The notes under the pieces: model-generated
The model's database searches: none
What the model was told of the DNA's origin: nothing
Seen by the model: only the letters and a program-made list of their open reading frames with translations
Assembly (NCBI RefSeq): GCF_000718305.1
Contig: NZ_JOFQ01000010.1
Span: 124,001 to 188,000 of the forward strand
Length of the DNA: 64,000 nucleotides
Direction: 5' to 3'
DNA from: Streptomyces niger
GTDB lineage: Bacteria > Actinomycetota > Actinomycetes > Streptomycetales > Streptomycetaceae
Part shown: in pieces, positions 16,694 to 24,488 of the stretch
Position numbering within the stretch: the stretch's first letter is position 1
Layout: every line of letters begins with the position of its first letter
Position numbers and translations under genes: made by a program

Positions 16694-17169
16694 GCGCCCC
16701 GGCCGGGGCGCTGCCGCTCTTCCGGCAGACCGTCAAGGACGAGTGGATCGACTACAACGGCCACCTGAGCGAGGCGTACTACGTACTCGTCTTCGGGTTC
16801 GCCACGGACGCCCTGATGGCGGAGACCGGGCTGGGCCCGGAGTACCGCGAGGCGAGCGGCTGCTCGCTCTACACGGTCGAGGCGCACGTCCGGTACCTCC
16901 GCGAGGTCGACCGGAACGCCGAACTGGCCGTACGCACCACCGTACTGGGCGCGGACACCAAGAAGGCCCGCTTCCTGCACGAGATGTACGTCGCCGACGC
17001 GGCCGGTGAGCCGGCCGGCGACCCGGTCGCCACGGAGGAGCTCTTCGCCCTCCACGTCGACCAGGGCACCGGCCGCTCGGCGCCGCTGCCCGACGCGGTG
17101 CGCGACCGCCTCACGGCCCTGACCGGCCCGGCCCCGGAGTGGGCGGGACGGGGCATCCGGGAGATCTGA
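16690..17169 (+). CDS. Hotdog-fold acyl-CoA thioesterase, probable betainyl-CoA thioesterase
   Basis: A 159-residue hotdog thioesterase starting at a GTG that overlaps the dehydrogenase stop (GTGA). DEWIDYNGHLSEAYYVLVFGFATDALM is the YbgC/4-hydroxybenzoyl-CoA thioesterase active-site helix; the catalytic acid of that family is a Glu or Asp here. YTVEAHVRYLREVDRNAELAVRTTVLGADTKKARFLHEMY forms the core sheet. In carnitine degradation this step releases glycine betaine from betainyl-CoA. With the two preceding genes it completes carnitine to glycine betaine plus acetoacetate. Confidence 0.85.
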   Translation: MSAPAGALPLFRQTVKDEWIDYNGHLSEAYYVLVFGFATDALMAETGLGPEYREASGCSLYTVEAHVRYLREVDRNAELAVRTTVLGADTKKARFLHEMYVADAAGEPAGDPVATEELFALHVDQGTGRSAPLPDAVRDRLTALTGPAPEWAGRGIREI

Positions 17170-17176
17170 CGGCGAC

Positions 17177-17215
17177 GGCGGTGCGGGCCCGGAGGGCCTC
17201 CGGGCCCGCACCGCC
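17177..17215. terminator. 39-bp near-perfect palindrome after the carnitine operon
   Basis: Nineteen-bp arms (GGCGGTGCGGGCCCGGAGG and its exact complement) flank a single central base. It begins eight nt after the thioesterase stop. The predicted hairpin is extremely stable and lies between two same-strand operons. Confidence 0.75.
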
Positions 17216-17264
17216 CGCGGGTGACATCCTGGGAGGGACCGTTCCTCACCCGGGAGGACCACCG

Positions 17265-17600
17265 ATGACCACAGGCCACCGCATCACAGTCGAGCGGAGC
17301 GAGGACCACGTGCGCGTGGTGCACGGCGGGCAGGTGATCGCCGACAGCACCCGCCCGCTGGTACTGCGCGAGACCGGCTACCCGGCCCGCTACTACCTGC
17401 CGCCGCAGGACGTCCGTACCGACGTCCTCATCCCCTCCGAGACCACGACCCACTGCCCCTTCAAGGGCGACGCGTCCTACTGGTCCCTGCCGGACGGGCC
17501 CGAGGACGCCGTGTGGGCGTATCCGGAGCCCAAGGAGGCCGTGGCGGACATCAAGGACCACTACTGCTTCTACGAGACCGAGGTCGTCGACGGCCGATGA
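17265..17600 (+). CDS. DUF427 domain protein
   Basis: A 111-residue single-domain DUF427 protein. Family features are the HGGQVIADSTRPLVLRETGYPARYYLPPQDV block and PSETTTHCPFKGDASYWSLP, which carries the conserved HCPFKG(D/E)A motif. It ends with the usual W-x-YP-P-A-I-DHYCFYE pattern. GGGAGGACC lies just before the ATG. The family has no firm function. It is coupled by an ATGA overlap to the DUF309 gene. Confidence 0.92.
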   Translation: MTTGHRITVERSEDHVRVVHGGQVIADSTRPLVLRETGYPARYYLPPQDVRTDVLIPSETTTHCPFKGDASYWSLPDGPEDAVWAYPEPKEAVADIKDHYCFYETEVVDGR

Positions 17601-18241
17601 GCACGCGGAGCCACGACGAGGGCGGCGACCCGGCCTGCTGGCTGGACCGGGTCTGCGAGGAGTGCGGCCGGATCCGCGAGGACCCGGCCGCCGCCTGCCC
17701 GCACTGCGCGGCGGCGCAGGACCCGGCTGTGCGGGCGGGCGGTGCCCCGGCGCCGGAAACGTCTCGGCGCCGGGACCGGGACGCCGAGGGCCGGGCGCGC
17801 AACGCCCGGCCGCGGGACGGCCTGGGCCGCCCCCTGCCGTACGGCTCCCCCGGCGTCGCCCGGCAGCCGGAGGGCGTCGTACGGGAGCCCGCTGAGTCGC
17901 TGGCGGAGGCGCAGCGGCTGCTGGACGACGGGATGCCGTTCCACGCGCACGAGGTGCTGGAGGACGCGTGGAAGTCCGGGCCGCCGGCGGAGCGCGAGCT
18001 GTGGCGCGGACTCGCCCAGCTGGCGGTCGGTCTCACCCACGCGGCCCGCGGCAACGTCACGGGCGCCGGCTCGCTGCTGACCCGCGGCGCCGCCGCCATC
18101 GGGCCGTACGCGGGCACGGCGCCGCACGGCGTCGATGTCGACGGGCTGATCCGCTGGGCGGGTGAGCTGGCCGGGTCGCTGCGCGGCCCGGTGCCGGCGG
18201 CCGACCACGCGCCCCGGCTGCGCGTCGCGGCGGAGCGCTGA
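17597..18241 (+). CDS. DUF309 domain protein with N-terminal zinc-ribbon-like motif
   Basis: A 214-residue protein coupled to the DUF427 gene. The C-terminal half (about 100-190) is a DUF309 helical domain with the LDDGMPFHAHEVLEDAWK motif (FxxHExLExxW) and LWRGLAQLAVGLTHAARGN. The N-terminus has CEECGRIREDPAAACPHC, a likely zinc knuckle, followed by a basic disordered linker. The function is unknown; the domain is thought to be soluble and intracellular. Confidence 0.85.
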   Translation: MSTRSHDEGGDPACWLDRVCEECGRIREDPAAACPHCAAAQDPAVRAGGAPAPETSRRRDRDAEGRARNARPRDGLGRPLPYGSPGVARQPEGVVREPAESLAEAQRLLDDGMPFHAHEVLEDAWKSGPPAERELWRGLAQLAVGLTHAARGNVTGAGSLLTRGAAAIGPYAGTAPHGVDVDGLIRWAGELAGSLRGPVPAADHAPRLRVAAER

Positions 18242-18244
18242 CCG

Positions 18245-18275
18245 GGGCCCGGGAGCCGCACCGGCTCCCGGGCCC
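18245..18275. terminator. Bidirectional hairpin between convergent genes
   Basis: GGGCCCGGGAGCC pairs with GGCTCCCGGGCCC across GCACC, in the 46-bp gap between the DUF309 stop and the D,D-carboxypeptidase stop. It can serve both strands. Confidence 0.7.
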
Positions 18276-18287
18276 GGGGACGGCGCC

Positions 18288-19271
18288 TCAGCCCGCCTTG
18301 AAGCCCCAGTCCAGGAGGGACGCGGCCTCCTTGTAGACCGCGTTCTTCTCGTTGCCGGGGGCCAGGACGGTGACCACGAGGGTGCGTCCGTTCTTCTTCG
18401 CGGCGGCGATGAGGGTGTTGCCCGCCTTGCTGGTGTAGCCGTTCTTCACGCCGATGATGCCGGGGTAGCGCGGCACCCCGTTCGTGCCGGACAGCATCCG
18501 GTTGGTGTTCACGATGTCGCGCGCCCCCTTGGCGCCGCCGGGGAAGGCGGCCCGTGCGGTGGCGCAGTACCGCGCGAAGTCGGCGTTCTGCAGGCCCTTT
18601 CGCGCGAACAGCGTGAGGTCGCTCGCCGAGGAGACCTGGCCGGCCGCGTCGTAGCCGTCCGGCGTCTTCACGGTCGTGTCCTCGGCGCCCAGCGTGCGGG
18701 CTTTCAGCTGCATCTCCTTGGCGGTGGCCTGCCAGCCGCCGTTCATGTTCGCCAGGACGTGCACCGCGTCGTTGCCCGAGCGGAGGAACACGCCGCGCCA
18801 CAGGTCGGCGACCTTGTAGCGCTGCCCCTTCTTGATGCCTACGAGGCTGCTGCCCTCGCCCACACCCTTGAGGTCGGCGGCGGTGACCGTGCGGACCATG
18901 TCGGCCGGGAATTTCGGCAGGACGGTGAGCGCGAAGAGGGTCTTCAGGGTGCTGGCGGGCGGCAGTTGGCGATGCGGCTCTTTCGAGCCCAGCACCTGCC
19001 CGGTCGTGGCGTCGGTGACGGTCCAGGCCTTGGCATCGATGCCGGCGGGTGGCGCCGCTGCGGGCCGCCGGGGGGCGAAGGCCGGGGAGACGGACCACGG
19101 CCGGGCCGGTTCGAGCCAGGCCGCGGTATGGGTCACGGGGCGGTCGGGGAGTGCTCTGCCCTGCGTCGCGGGCGCGGCGTGGGCGGGGGCGGGTAGTGCG
19201 AGGAGGGCACCGGCCACGGCTATGGCCGTTACGGTGCCCGTGGTCCTGGTCGAAGCGGTGTCGGTTCCCAT
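18288..19271 (-). CDS. D-alanyl-D-alanine carboxypeptidase (low-molecular-mass PBP)
   Basis: A 327-residue exported enzyme. A signal peptide covers the first ~33 residues (TAIAVAGALLALPAPAHAA). The penicillin-binding motifs are complete: STLK (SxxK with the nucleophile Ser), SGN and KNG (in place of KTG). The SGNDAVHVLANMNGGW region and VNTNRMLSGTNGVPRYPGIIGVKNGYTSKAGNTL match the DacA/DacC group. It trims the terminal D-Ala of peptidoglycan stem peptides outside the membrane. No C-terminal amphipathic anchor is obvious, since the protein ends at LLDWGFKAG. Confidence 0.92.
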   Translation of the reverse strand: MGTDTASTRTTGTVTAIAVAGALLALPAPAHAAPATQGRALPDRPVTHTAAWLEPARPWSVSPAFAPRRPAAAPPAGIDAKAWTVTDATTGQVLGSKEPHRQLPPASTLKTLFALTVLPKFPADMVRTVTAADLKGVGEGSSLVGIKKGQRYKVADLWRGVFLRSGNDAVHVLANMNGGWQATAKEMQLKARTLGAEDTTVKTPDGYDAAGQVSSASDLTLFARKGLQNADFARYCATARAAFPGGAKGARDIVNTNRMLSGTNGVPRYPGIIGVKNGYTSKAGNTLIAAAKKNGRTLVVTVLAPGNEKNAVYKEAASLLDWGFKAG

Positions 19272-19345
19272 GGAACCACGCTAGGGAGACAAGCGGTCAC
19301 GCGCAGTACCGGATGCGCCAGACGGCTCACGCGTACCGGCGGAAG

Positions 19346-19383
19346 GCCCGCCCGGTGCGACGGGGGATGCACACCGGGCGGGC
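19346..19383. terminator. Hairpin downstream of the P450 gene
   Basis: GCCCGCCCGGTG pairs perfectly with CACCGGGCGGGC around a 14-nt loop. It lies 60 nt after the P450 stop on the minus strand and upstream of the carboxypeptidase promoter, so it probably ends P450 transcription. Confidence 0.6.
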
Positions 19384-19443
19384 TCAGAACCTTTCTACCG
19401 CATGCCGGAACGGTTATGCAGGAAAAGCTTGTTCGAGTCGCTG

Positions 19444-20706
19444 TTACCAGGCGACGGGGAGCGACATCAGGCCACGCGCACGGATGGATCGGCGCCACTG
19501 CAACTCCGTGCGCGGGACGGCCAGGCGAAGACCGGGGAAACGCTGAATCACGGCGTCGAGGGCGGTCTGCGTCTCCATCCTGGCGAGTGGTGCTCCGAGG
19601 CAGTAATGGATCCCGTGGCCGAGCGCGAGATGGCCGAAAATATCGCGGTGCGGATCGAGTGTCGCAGGGTCGGGGAATCGTTCCGGGTCACGGTTGGCGG
19701 ACGCCAGCGAGAGCAGCACGCTCTCCCCGGCCGGGATCCGCACCCCGCCGATCTCCACGTCCTCGACCGGGAAGCGGCGGATGGCCAGCGGCGCCGGCCC
19801 GTCGTACCGCGCGAACTCCTCCACTGCCGCGGGCATGCGCTCTGGCTCGGCACGCAACTCCGCCAGCACGTCCGGGTGGTCCAGCAGCGCAAGCACGGCA
19901 TTGCCGATCAGGTGGACGGTGTTCTCGTAGCCCGCGAAGAGGATGAGGAAGGCGAGCGAGGTCAGCTCGTCCTCGCTGAGCCGGTCTCCCGCCACCCCGC
20001 CGGCTCCGTTCCCGTCGTCCGCCTCGTCTACCTCGTCTCCCTCGTCTCCCTCATCGCGCACGGCGATCAGGTCGGAGAGCAGGTCGTCGCCCGGCTCGGC
20101 GCGCTTGGTGGCGATCAGTTCGGTGAAGAAGCGCAGCATGGCGCCGATCGCCTCCTTCATCGCCGCGGGCCGGGACGGGTCGGGCGTGATGAGCGCGTCG
20201 GTCCAGGCGCGGAAGTCCCGCCGGTCGTGCTCCGGGACGCCGAGCAGGTCGCAGATGACGATGATCGGCAGCGGGCCCGCGAAGTCGGCGATGAGGTCGG
20301 CGGTGCCCTGGGGCTCGACCGCGTCCAGCAGGTCCTGCGCGACCTTCGCCACGGGGGCCCGCAACTTCTCGACGCGGCCGGGCGTGAACGCCTTGACGAC
20401 CAGGCGGCGGACGCGGGTGTGGTCCGGCGGGTCCATGTTCAGCAGGTTGGCGTCCAGCGCCGGCGGCAGGGAGAAACCCCGGTAGCCGGTCGAGCTGTTC
20501 CGCTTGTCCAGGGAGAGCCGGGGGTCGGCCAGCGCACCGCGGACATCGGCGTAACGGGTGACGAGCCAGGCGGGCTGCCCGTCGGGGCCGCTGATCCGGT
20601 GCACCGGCCCGGCCTCGCGCAGCCCCTCGTACGCCGCGTACGGGTCGTCGAGCAGTGCCGTCGGGTCGAGCGGGTCGGGGCGGTCGGGTGTGGGGGTCCT
20701 CTGCAT
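19444..20706 (-). CDS. Cytochrome P450 (CYP105/107-like bacterial class I)
   Basis: A 420-residue soluble P450. The I-helix reads LILFAGYENTVHLIGN, so the usual acid-alcohol pair ET is replaced by NT. The ExxR pair is in EEFARY, PERF is in RDPERFPDP, and the heme loop is FGHLALGHGIHYCLGAPLARME with the thiolate Cys. An acidic insertion around residues 215-240 (DEGDEGDEVDEADDGNG) comes from a degenerate 9-bp repeat and is not part of the normal fold. No ferredoxin gene is adjacent. It follows the HTH/ImmA/membrane cassette on the same strand after a terminator. The substrate is unknown. Confidence 0.93.
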   Translation of the reverse strand: MQRTPTPDRPDPLDPTALLDDPYAAYEGLREAGPVHRISGPDGQPAWLVTRYADVRGALADPRLSLDKRNSSTGYRGFSLPPALDANLLNMDPPDHTRVRRLVVKAFTPGRVEKLRAPVAKVAQDLLDAVEPQGTADLIADFAGPLPIIVICDLLGVPEHDRRDFRAWTDALITPDPSRPAAMKEAIGAMLRFFTELIATKRAEPGDDLLSDLIAVRDEGDEGDEVDEADDGNGAGGVAGDRLSEDELTSLAFLILFAGYENTVHLIGNAVLALLDHPDVLAELRAEPERMPAAVEEFARYDGPAPLAIRRFPVEDVEIGGVRIPAGESVLLSLASANRDPERFPDPATLDPHRDIFGHLALGHGIHYCLGAPLARMETQTALDAVIQRFPGLRLAVPRTELQWRRSIRARGLMSLPVAW

Positions 20707-20779
20707 GGATCCCGACCTTATGGGGTGGGGGCCGGCCGCCCGTACTCGGGTCGGGTGCCGCACCGGCGGCGGGCAAGAG

Positions 20780-20820
20780 CACAGGGCGGCTCCGGGGCAG
20801 ATGCCCCGTGCCGCCCTGTG
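20780..20820. terminator. Two-part hairpin between the membrane-protein gene and the P450 gene
   Basis: The outer arms CACAGGGCGGC and GCCGCCCTGTG enclose an inner CGGGGCA-GA-TGCCCCG stem. It lies 60 nt after the stop of the membrane-protein gene and about 75 nt before the P450 start. It probably separates the two units, although partial read-through is possible. Confidence 0.6.
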
Positions 20821-20879
20821 CCGTAGGCGGTTCGGACCCCCGTGCCGAGCCACCTCGTCTGTGGTGCGCCGTCGCGGCG

Positions 20880-22094
20880 CTATGCCCCCCGCTCCTGCAC
20901 GGTGCTGCGTTGTCGCAGCTCGGCGAGGACCGTTTCGGCCAGGGACGAGCGGTACACGTCCGCGACCAGTGCCAGGTGTTCGTACTCCGCCGCCGGTGCC
21001 ATGTCGGTGGTGACGACGACGGATTCGGCGTACGGCTCCGGGAGCCGGCCGGCCTGCCGGTTGTCCAGGCCCCGGCGCAGTGCCACCGCCTCGGCCACCG
21101 CGGCCAGTTGCGCCGGCTCGATGCCCAGCGAGCGGGCCCGCTCGGTGGCGAAGTCGACGGCGTCGGCCTCGACGTACCGGCGGATGCCGCGCTGTACGTC
21201 GCGGATCTCGGCCATCTGGCGGTTGGCCCGCCACTCCAGGTCGGCGAAGGGCCAGCCGCCCGGCCGCGTGCCCTCCATCGTCACCTCCGGGGCCTGCGCG
21301 GTGGCCTCGCGCCACAGGGGCGAGAGGCGGCGCAGCCGGCGCCAGGCGGCGGCGCGGGGCCCGGCGGCGGGCAGCGCGAATCCGGTGAGGACGAGGATCG
21401 CGGCGACCGAAGCGCTCAGCGGGGCCACGCCGTTGGAGAGCCACAGCGCCGGGCTGCCGGCCCAGGAGAGCGCGAAGCCGACGAGCTTGCAGGCGCAGTA
21501 CAGCAGGCCCAGCCAGCAGCCGGCGGCCAGTACGCGCAGGCCGCGGGCCAGCCAGGACGGGCCGACCTTGGTGGCGTAGCGCGGGCAGAGGGTGCCGAGG
21601 CCGGCCAGGCTGGCGCCGAAGATGGCCAAATACAGCATCAGGAAGAGCATGACGCCGGGTGCGTCGGTGTACGCGGTGCTGAAGTCGCGCGGGTGCTCCA
21701 CGGCGTCCGGGCGGCCGACGGCGAAGCCGGTGACGGCCACCGCCCACGCCACCACGACGAGCCCGAGGACCGTACGGGTCCGGGCGCGGGTCCCGCGGCG
21801 GCCCGCCTCGTCCTCGCCGCCGGTCCAGCGCAGCAGCAGCACCAGGGCGCCGGCCGCGAAGACCACGACGGAGGAATACAGGAAGACCATGGCGAGGTTG
21901 GCGACGCCGGTGAACCGGTCGAAGGCGCGGTACAGGCTCGGCGCCGAGAACAGGAACACCGTGGCGACGCCCGCCGTCATCAGGGACGTCAGGCCCAGGT
22001 CGGCGTTGGCGCGGTCGCGCAGCCAGGCGCGGAACTTGTAGCCGGCGAGCACCCAGGCGACGGCCGCGAAGCAGAGGTAGACCACGTCAAACAC
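20880..22094 (-). CDS. MAB_1171c-like integral membrane protein
   Basis: A 404-residue protein starting at a GTG that overlaps the stop of the ImmA-like gene. The first ~240 residues hold about seven membrane helices (VVYLCFAAVAWVLAGYKF, VATVFLFSAPSLY, VVVFAAGALVLLLRW and so on). The C-terminal ~160 residues are soluble: WRRLRRLSPLWREATAQAPEV, then LEWRANRQMAEIRDVQRGIRRYV. This layout matches actinobacterial proteins annotated as MAB_1171c family putative transporters. Transport has not been shown to my knowledge. It forms a coupled three-gene unit with the HTH and ImmA-like genes. Confidence 0.8.
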   Translation of the reverse strand: MFDVVYLCFAAVAWVLAGYKFRAWLRDRANADLGLTSLMTAGVATVFLFSAPSLYRAFDRFTGVANLAMVFLYSSVVVFAAGALVLLLRWTGGEDEAGRRGTRARTRTVLGLVVVAWAVAVTGFAVGRPDAVEHPRDFSTAYTDAPGVMLFLMLYLAIFGASLAGLGTLCPRYATKVGPSWLARGLRVLAAGCWLGLLYCACKLVGFALSWAGSPALWLSNGVAPLSASVAAILVLTGFALPAAGPRAAAWRRLRRLSPLWREATAQAPEVTMEGTRPGGWPFADLEWRANRQMAEIRDVQRGIRRYVEADAVDFATERARSLGIEPAQLAAVAEAVALRRGLDNRQAGRLPEPYAESVVVTTDMAPAAEYEHLALVADVYRSSLAETVLAELRQRSTVQERGA

Positions 22095-22767
22095 GCGACG
22101 GCCCCCCGTCCTCGGAACCGACTCCCGGGGCCTCCGGACCGCTGCCCCCGGCGCCGTCCAGCTCGCGCCGGATGTGCTTGAGCGCCGGACCCAGCGCCGC
22201 GGCGATCTCGGCCGCGTCACCGCTGAGCGGCGGGTCGTCCTTGGCGGTCGTGGGCACCAGGTGCGCCATGAGGAGCGTGCCGAGGACCTCGGTCTCGCGC
22301 TCGGTGGCGTCGTCGTAGCAGTGGTGGCGCGCGAAGCGGGCGGTCAGGCCCATGCGCCGCGCCGCGGTCGCGACGTCCATGGTGGGCGTCCAGAACTTCA
22401 GCGCGTTCTCGGTGACGGTGGGGTCCTGCTCGTGGCCGAGGAGGAGGTGGCTCAGCTCGTGCAGGACGATGTGGGTCTGGTGCCAGGGCGAGGTCTGCCG
22501 CTCGTAGAAGACCCACCAGCCGTCGTCGGTGCCCGCCGTCATGCCGGAGACCACGCCGCCCAGGCTCATCGGCGCGAGGTGCACGGGGCGTCCCACGCGC
22601 CGCGCCACGACCTCGCTCAGACCGGGCAGGTCGGTCGCGGCGGGCAGCGCCAGCTCCTGGACGAGCTGCTTGCACCTCCGCCTTATGCGCCGTACCCGCA
22701 TGGCCGTACCGTCCTCGTTTCCCGTCCGTCGCCAGGCGACGAAGAGCTGCTCGTCAGTGGCCGGCAT
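22087..22767 (-). CDS. ImmA/IrrE-type zinc metallopeptidase-like protein
   Basis: A 226-residue protein. HIVLHELSHLLLGHEQ contains the HExxH zinc motif of ImmA/IrrE peptidases, with a downstream acidic residue in the ERETEVLGTLLMAHL helix as the likely third ligand. The ATG at 22767 lies 14 nt inside the upstream HTH gene, so translation is coupled. ImmA/IrrE enzymes typically cleave or inactivate a partner XRE repressor in response to stress, and here the partner would be the HTH protein encoded just before it. Homologues are sometimes called toxin components; that label is not supported by anything visible here. Confidence 0.85.
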   Translation of the reverse strand: MPATDEQLFVAWRRTGNEDGTAMRVRRIRRRCKQLVQELALPAATDLPGLSEVVARRVGRPVHLAPMSLGGVVSGMTAGTDDGWWVFYERQTSPWHQTHIVLHELSHLLLGHEQDPTVTENALKFWTPTMDVATAARRMGLTARFARHHCYDDATERETEVLGTLLMAHLVPTTAKDDPPLSGDAAEIAAALGPALKHIRRELDGAGGSGPEAPGVGSEDGGPSRV

Positions 22768-23245
22768 GCGGTTCCTCACCGCTGGTCGCCGGCGGGTCCG
22801 GCGGCAGGTCCATCTGCTGCCGGAACTGGGAGATGATCGTGGTGAGGCTGTCCTGCACCTCGGGCGGCAGGCCGACCGCGCGCAGGGCGATGGTCCGCAC
22901 CCGCTGGTCGCGCATGGCCGCGAGGAAGCGCAGCTCCTCCTCCACCCGGTCGGCCTGCGGCTGGGAGAGGTCCCCGACCAGATAGCCGACCGGTACCGCG
23001 AAGAACTTGGCGAGTGCGCGCAGCACTTCGTGGCTGGGGTTGGTGCGCCTGCCCTTGCGGAGCATGGACAGGTACTGCTCGGAGAGGGTGACGTCACCGT
23101 ACTCGGCGCCCTCGCTGATCTCCTCGGCGACGTAGGCGTTGGTGTACGGCGCGCCGGGCGGGTGCATGTGGGCGAAGAGGTGGTTCAGCCGCTCGGCGAG
23201 CGGGCTGTGCTCGCTCTTCGGTGTGCCGTCGCCCCCTCGCGCCAT
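22754..23245 (-). CDS. XRE-family HTH regulator
   Basis: A 163-residue protein with a Cro/C1-like HTH around residues 20-90 (VTLSEQYLSMLRKGRRTNPSHEVLRALAKFFAVPVGYLVGD). The C-terminal tail is helical (RVEEELRFLAAMRDQRVRTIALRAVGLPPEVQDSLTTII) and then acidic and Pro-rich. This is the SCO4920-like regulator shape paired with ImmA-type proteases in streptomycetes. It is the first gene of the HTH, ImmA, membrane-protein cassette. The 167-bp region upstream is free of genes and should hold the promoter. Confidence 0.88.
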   Translation of the reverse strand: MARGGDGTPKSEHSPLAERLNHLFAHMHPPGAPYTNAYVAEEISEGAEYGDVTLSEQYLSMLRKGRRTNPSHEVLRALAKFFAVPVGYLVGDLSQPQADRVEEELRFLAAMRDQRVRTIALRAVGLPPEVQDSLTTIISQFRQQMDLPPDPPATSGEEPHAGH

Positions 23246-23412
23246 GTCGATGCCCCATCCCTGTCTGCCCTGGTCCCAGCAGCGGTCGAACGACGCGCAC
23301 GCCCAACGGACAGTTGAGTCGCGCGCTCTCCGCTGCGCTCATCCTTTCACGAGCGGAACGACACGCACCAGTCCACCTACGGACGGTCACGACTTCTCGG
23401 GGCACGTGTGCA

Positions 23413-24246
23413 TCAACTCGTGGTTGAGAAGGTTCCCCGAATACGGACGGTGTCGAGAAAACCGCCGACGGCCTGGGCGAATCCATCGGGGTCGTCGGCG
23501 TGGAGCCAGTGCCCGCAGCCGGGGAGTTCGGTGAGTTCCGTGTGCGGCCGGGCGCCGGCCATCCACTCGGCGGTGGCACGGGTCAGCAGGAAGCTCTCCC
23601 CCGCCCTGAGCAGCAGGGCCGGCTGCCGGGAGGCCGTCCACCGGTCCGAGAAATCCCCGACGAAGGCCCGTTGCGAGGCCATCATCGCCTCGGTGTCGAA
23701 AAGCAGCCCCCAGCCGTCCTCGAACTCCACCGCGCTGTCCAGGAAGTAACCGGCGTCCGGGATGCCCCGCGCCTCGATGGCGGCGCGCAGGGCCGCGCGC
23801 GAGACGGTACGGCGCGGCCAGCCCGAGACGTCCAGGACGGGCTCTGTCTCGGGGACGTGGTTGCGCACGGTCATGTCCGCCACGACGAGGGCCCGTACGA
23901 GGTCGGGGTGGCGCTCGGCGAGCAGGAAGGCGACGGCGCCGCCCATGGAGTGGCCGAGCACGGCCGCGGGGCCGGCGTCCAGGGCGCGCAGGAGGGCCGC
24001 CGCGTCCTCCACGTAGGCGTCCGGGGTGAAGGGGCCGCCGTGGTCCGAGAGTCCGTGGCCGCGCTGGTCCGGGGCGAGGACGCGGTACCGGCCGGCCAGT
24101 GCGGCGGCCAGCGGCGCGAAGATCCGGCCGCGGCCGAAGTGGCCGTGCAGCGCGAGCAGGACGGGGCCCGGGCCGCCGGAGTCGAGGTAGGCGAAGCGGC
24201 GGCCGCCCAGGCGGACGACGGACTCGGGGTCGGAAGCGGCGGGCAC
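23413..24246 (-). CDS. Alpha/beta-fold hydrolase
   Basis: A 277-residue hydrolase from the preferred GTG at 24246, which has GGAGAGGAG 7 nt upstream. Visible elements are LLALHGHFGRGRIFAPLAAAL (oxyanion loop), VLAPDQRGHGLSD, the nucleophile elbow LGHSMGGAVAF and the final GCGHWLHADDPDGF with the catalytic His. The usual acid position appears as LLLRAGESF, so Glu may replace Asp. The frame remains open upstream through a 9-bp minisatellite to an ATG at 24465, which would add 73 residues of Val-His-Asp/Gly repeats. It follows the MHS permease gene on the same strand. The substrate is unknown; an enol-lactone or ester would fit the cluster. Confidence 0.88.
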   Translation of the reverse strand: MPAASDPESVVRLGGRRFAYLDSGGPGPVLLALHGHFGRGRIFAPLAAALAGRYRVLAPDQRGHGLSDHGGPFTPDAYVEDAAALLRALDAGPAAVLGHSMGGAVAFLLAERHPDLVRALVVADMTVRNHVPETEPVLDVSGWPRRTVSRAALRAAIEARGIPDAGYFLDSAVEFEDGWGLLFDTEAMMASQRAFVGDFSDRWTASRQPALLLRAGESFLLTRATAEWMAGARPHTELTELPGCGHWLHADDPDGFAQAVGGFLDTVRIRGTFSTTS

Positions 24247-24262
24247 GGCTGGGCTCCTCTCC

Positions 24263-24442
24263 TGGACGTCGTGGACGTCGTGGACGTCGTGGACGTCGTG
24301 GACGCCGTGGACGCCGTGGACGCCGTGGACGCCGTGGACGCCGTGGACGCCGTGGACGCCGTGGACGCCGTGGACGCCGTGGACGCCGTGGACGTCGTGG
24401 ACGTCGTGGACGTCGTGGACGTCGTGGACGTCGTGGACGTCG
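24263..24442. repeat. 9-bp minisatellite, 20 uninterrupted units
   Basis: Twenty perfect-length 9-bp units in a row: four TGGACGTCG, ten TGGACGCCG, then six TGGACGTCG. The T/C variant is arranged symmetrically as outer blocks around an inner block. On the minus strand the unit encodes Val-His-Asp or Val-His-Gly in the frame of the downstream hydrolase; on the plus strand it reads Val-Asp-Val/Ala. Because the unit is a multiple of three, copy-number change never shifts the frame. It lies between the MHS permease stop and the hydrolase start. Confidence 0.95.
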
Positions 24443-24488
24443 GAGGTACGGACGCCCACGAGCATCCCAGCCCGGCCCGCCGGCCGCG

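Noticed and set aside
19272..19443. Possible small gene between the carboxypeptidase and P450
   Set aside because: Frames here lack a ribosome site and consistent codon bias, and the region is occupied by a hairpin and a likely promoter.
24263..24442. CRISPR array
   Set aside because: The units are contiguous 9-mers without spacers, so it is a minisatellite.
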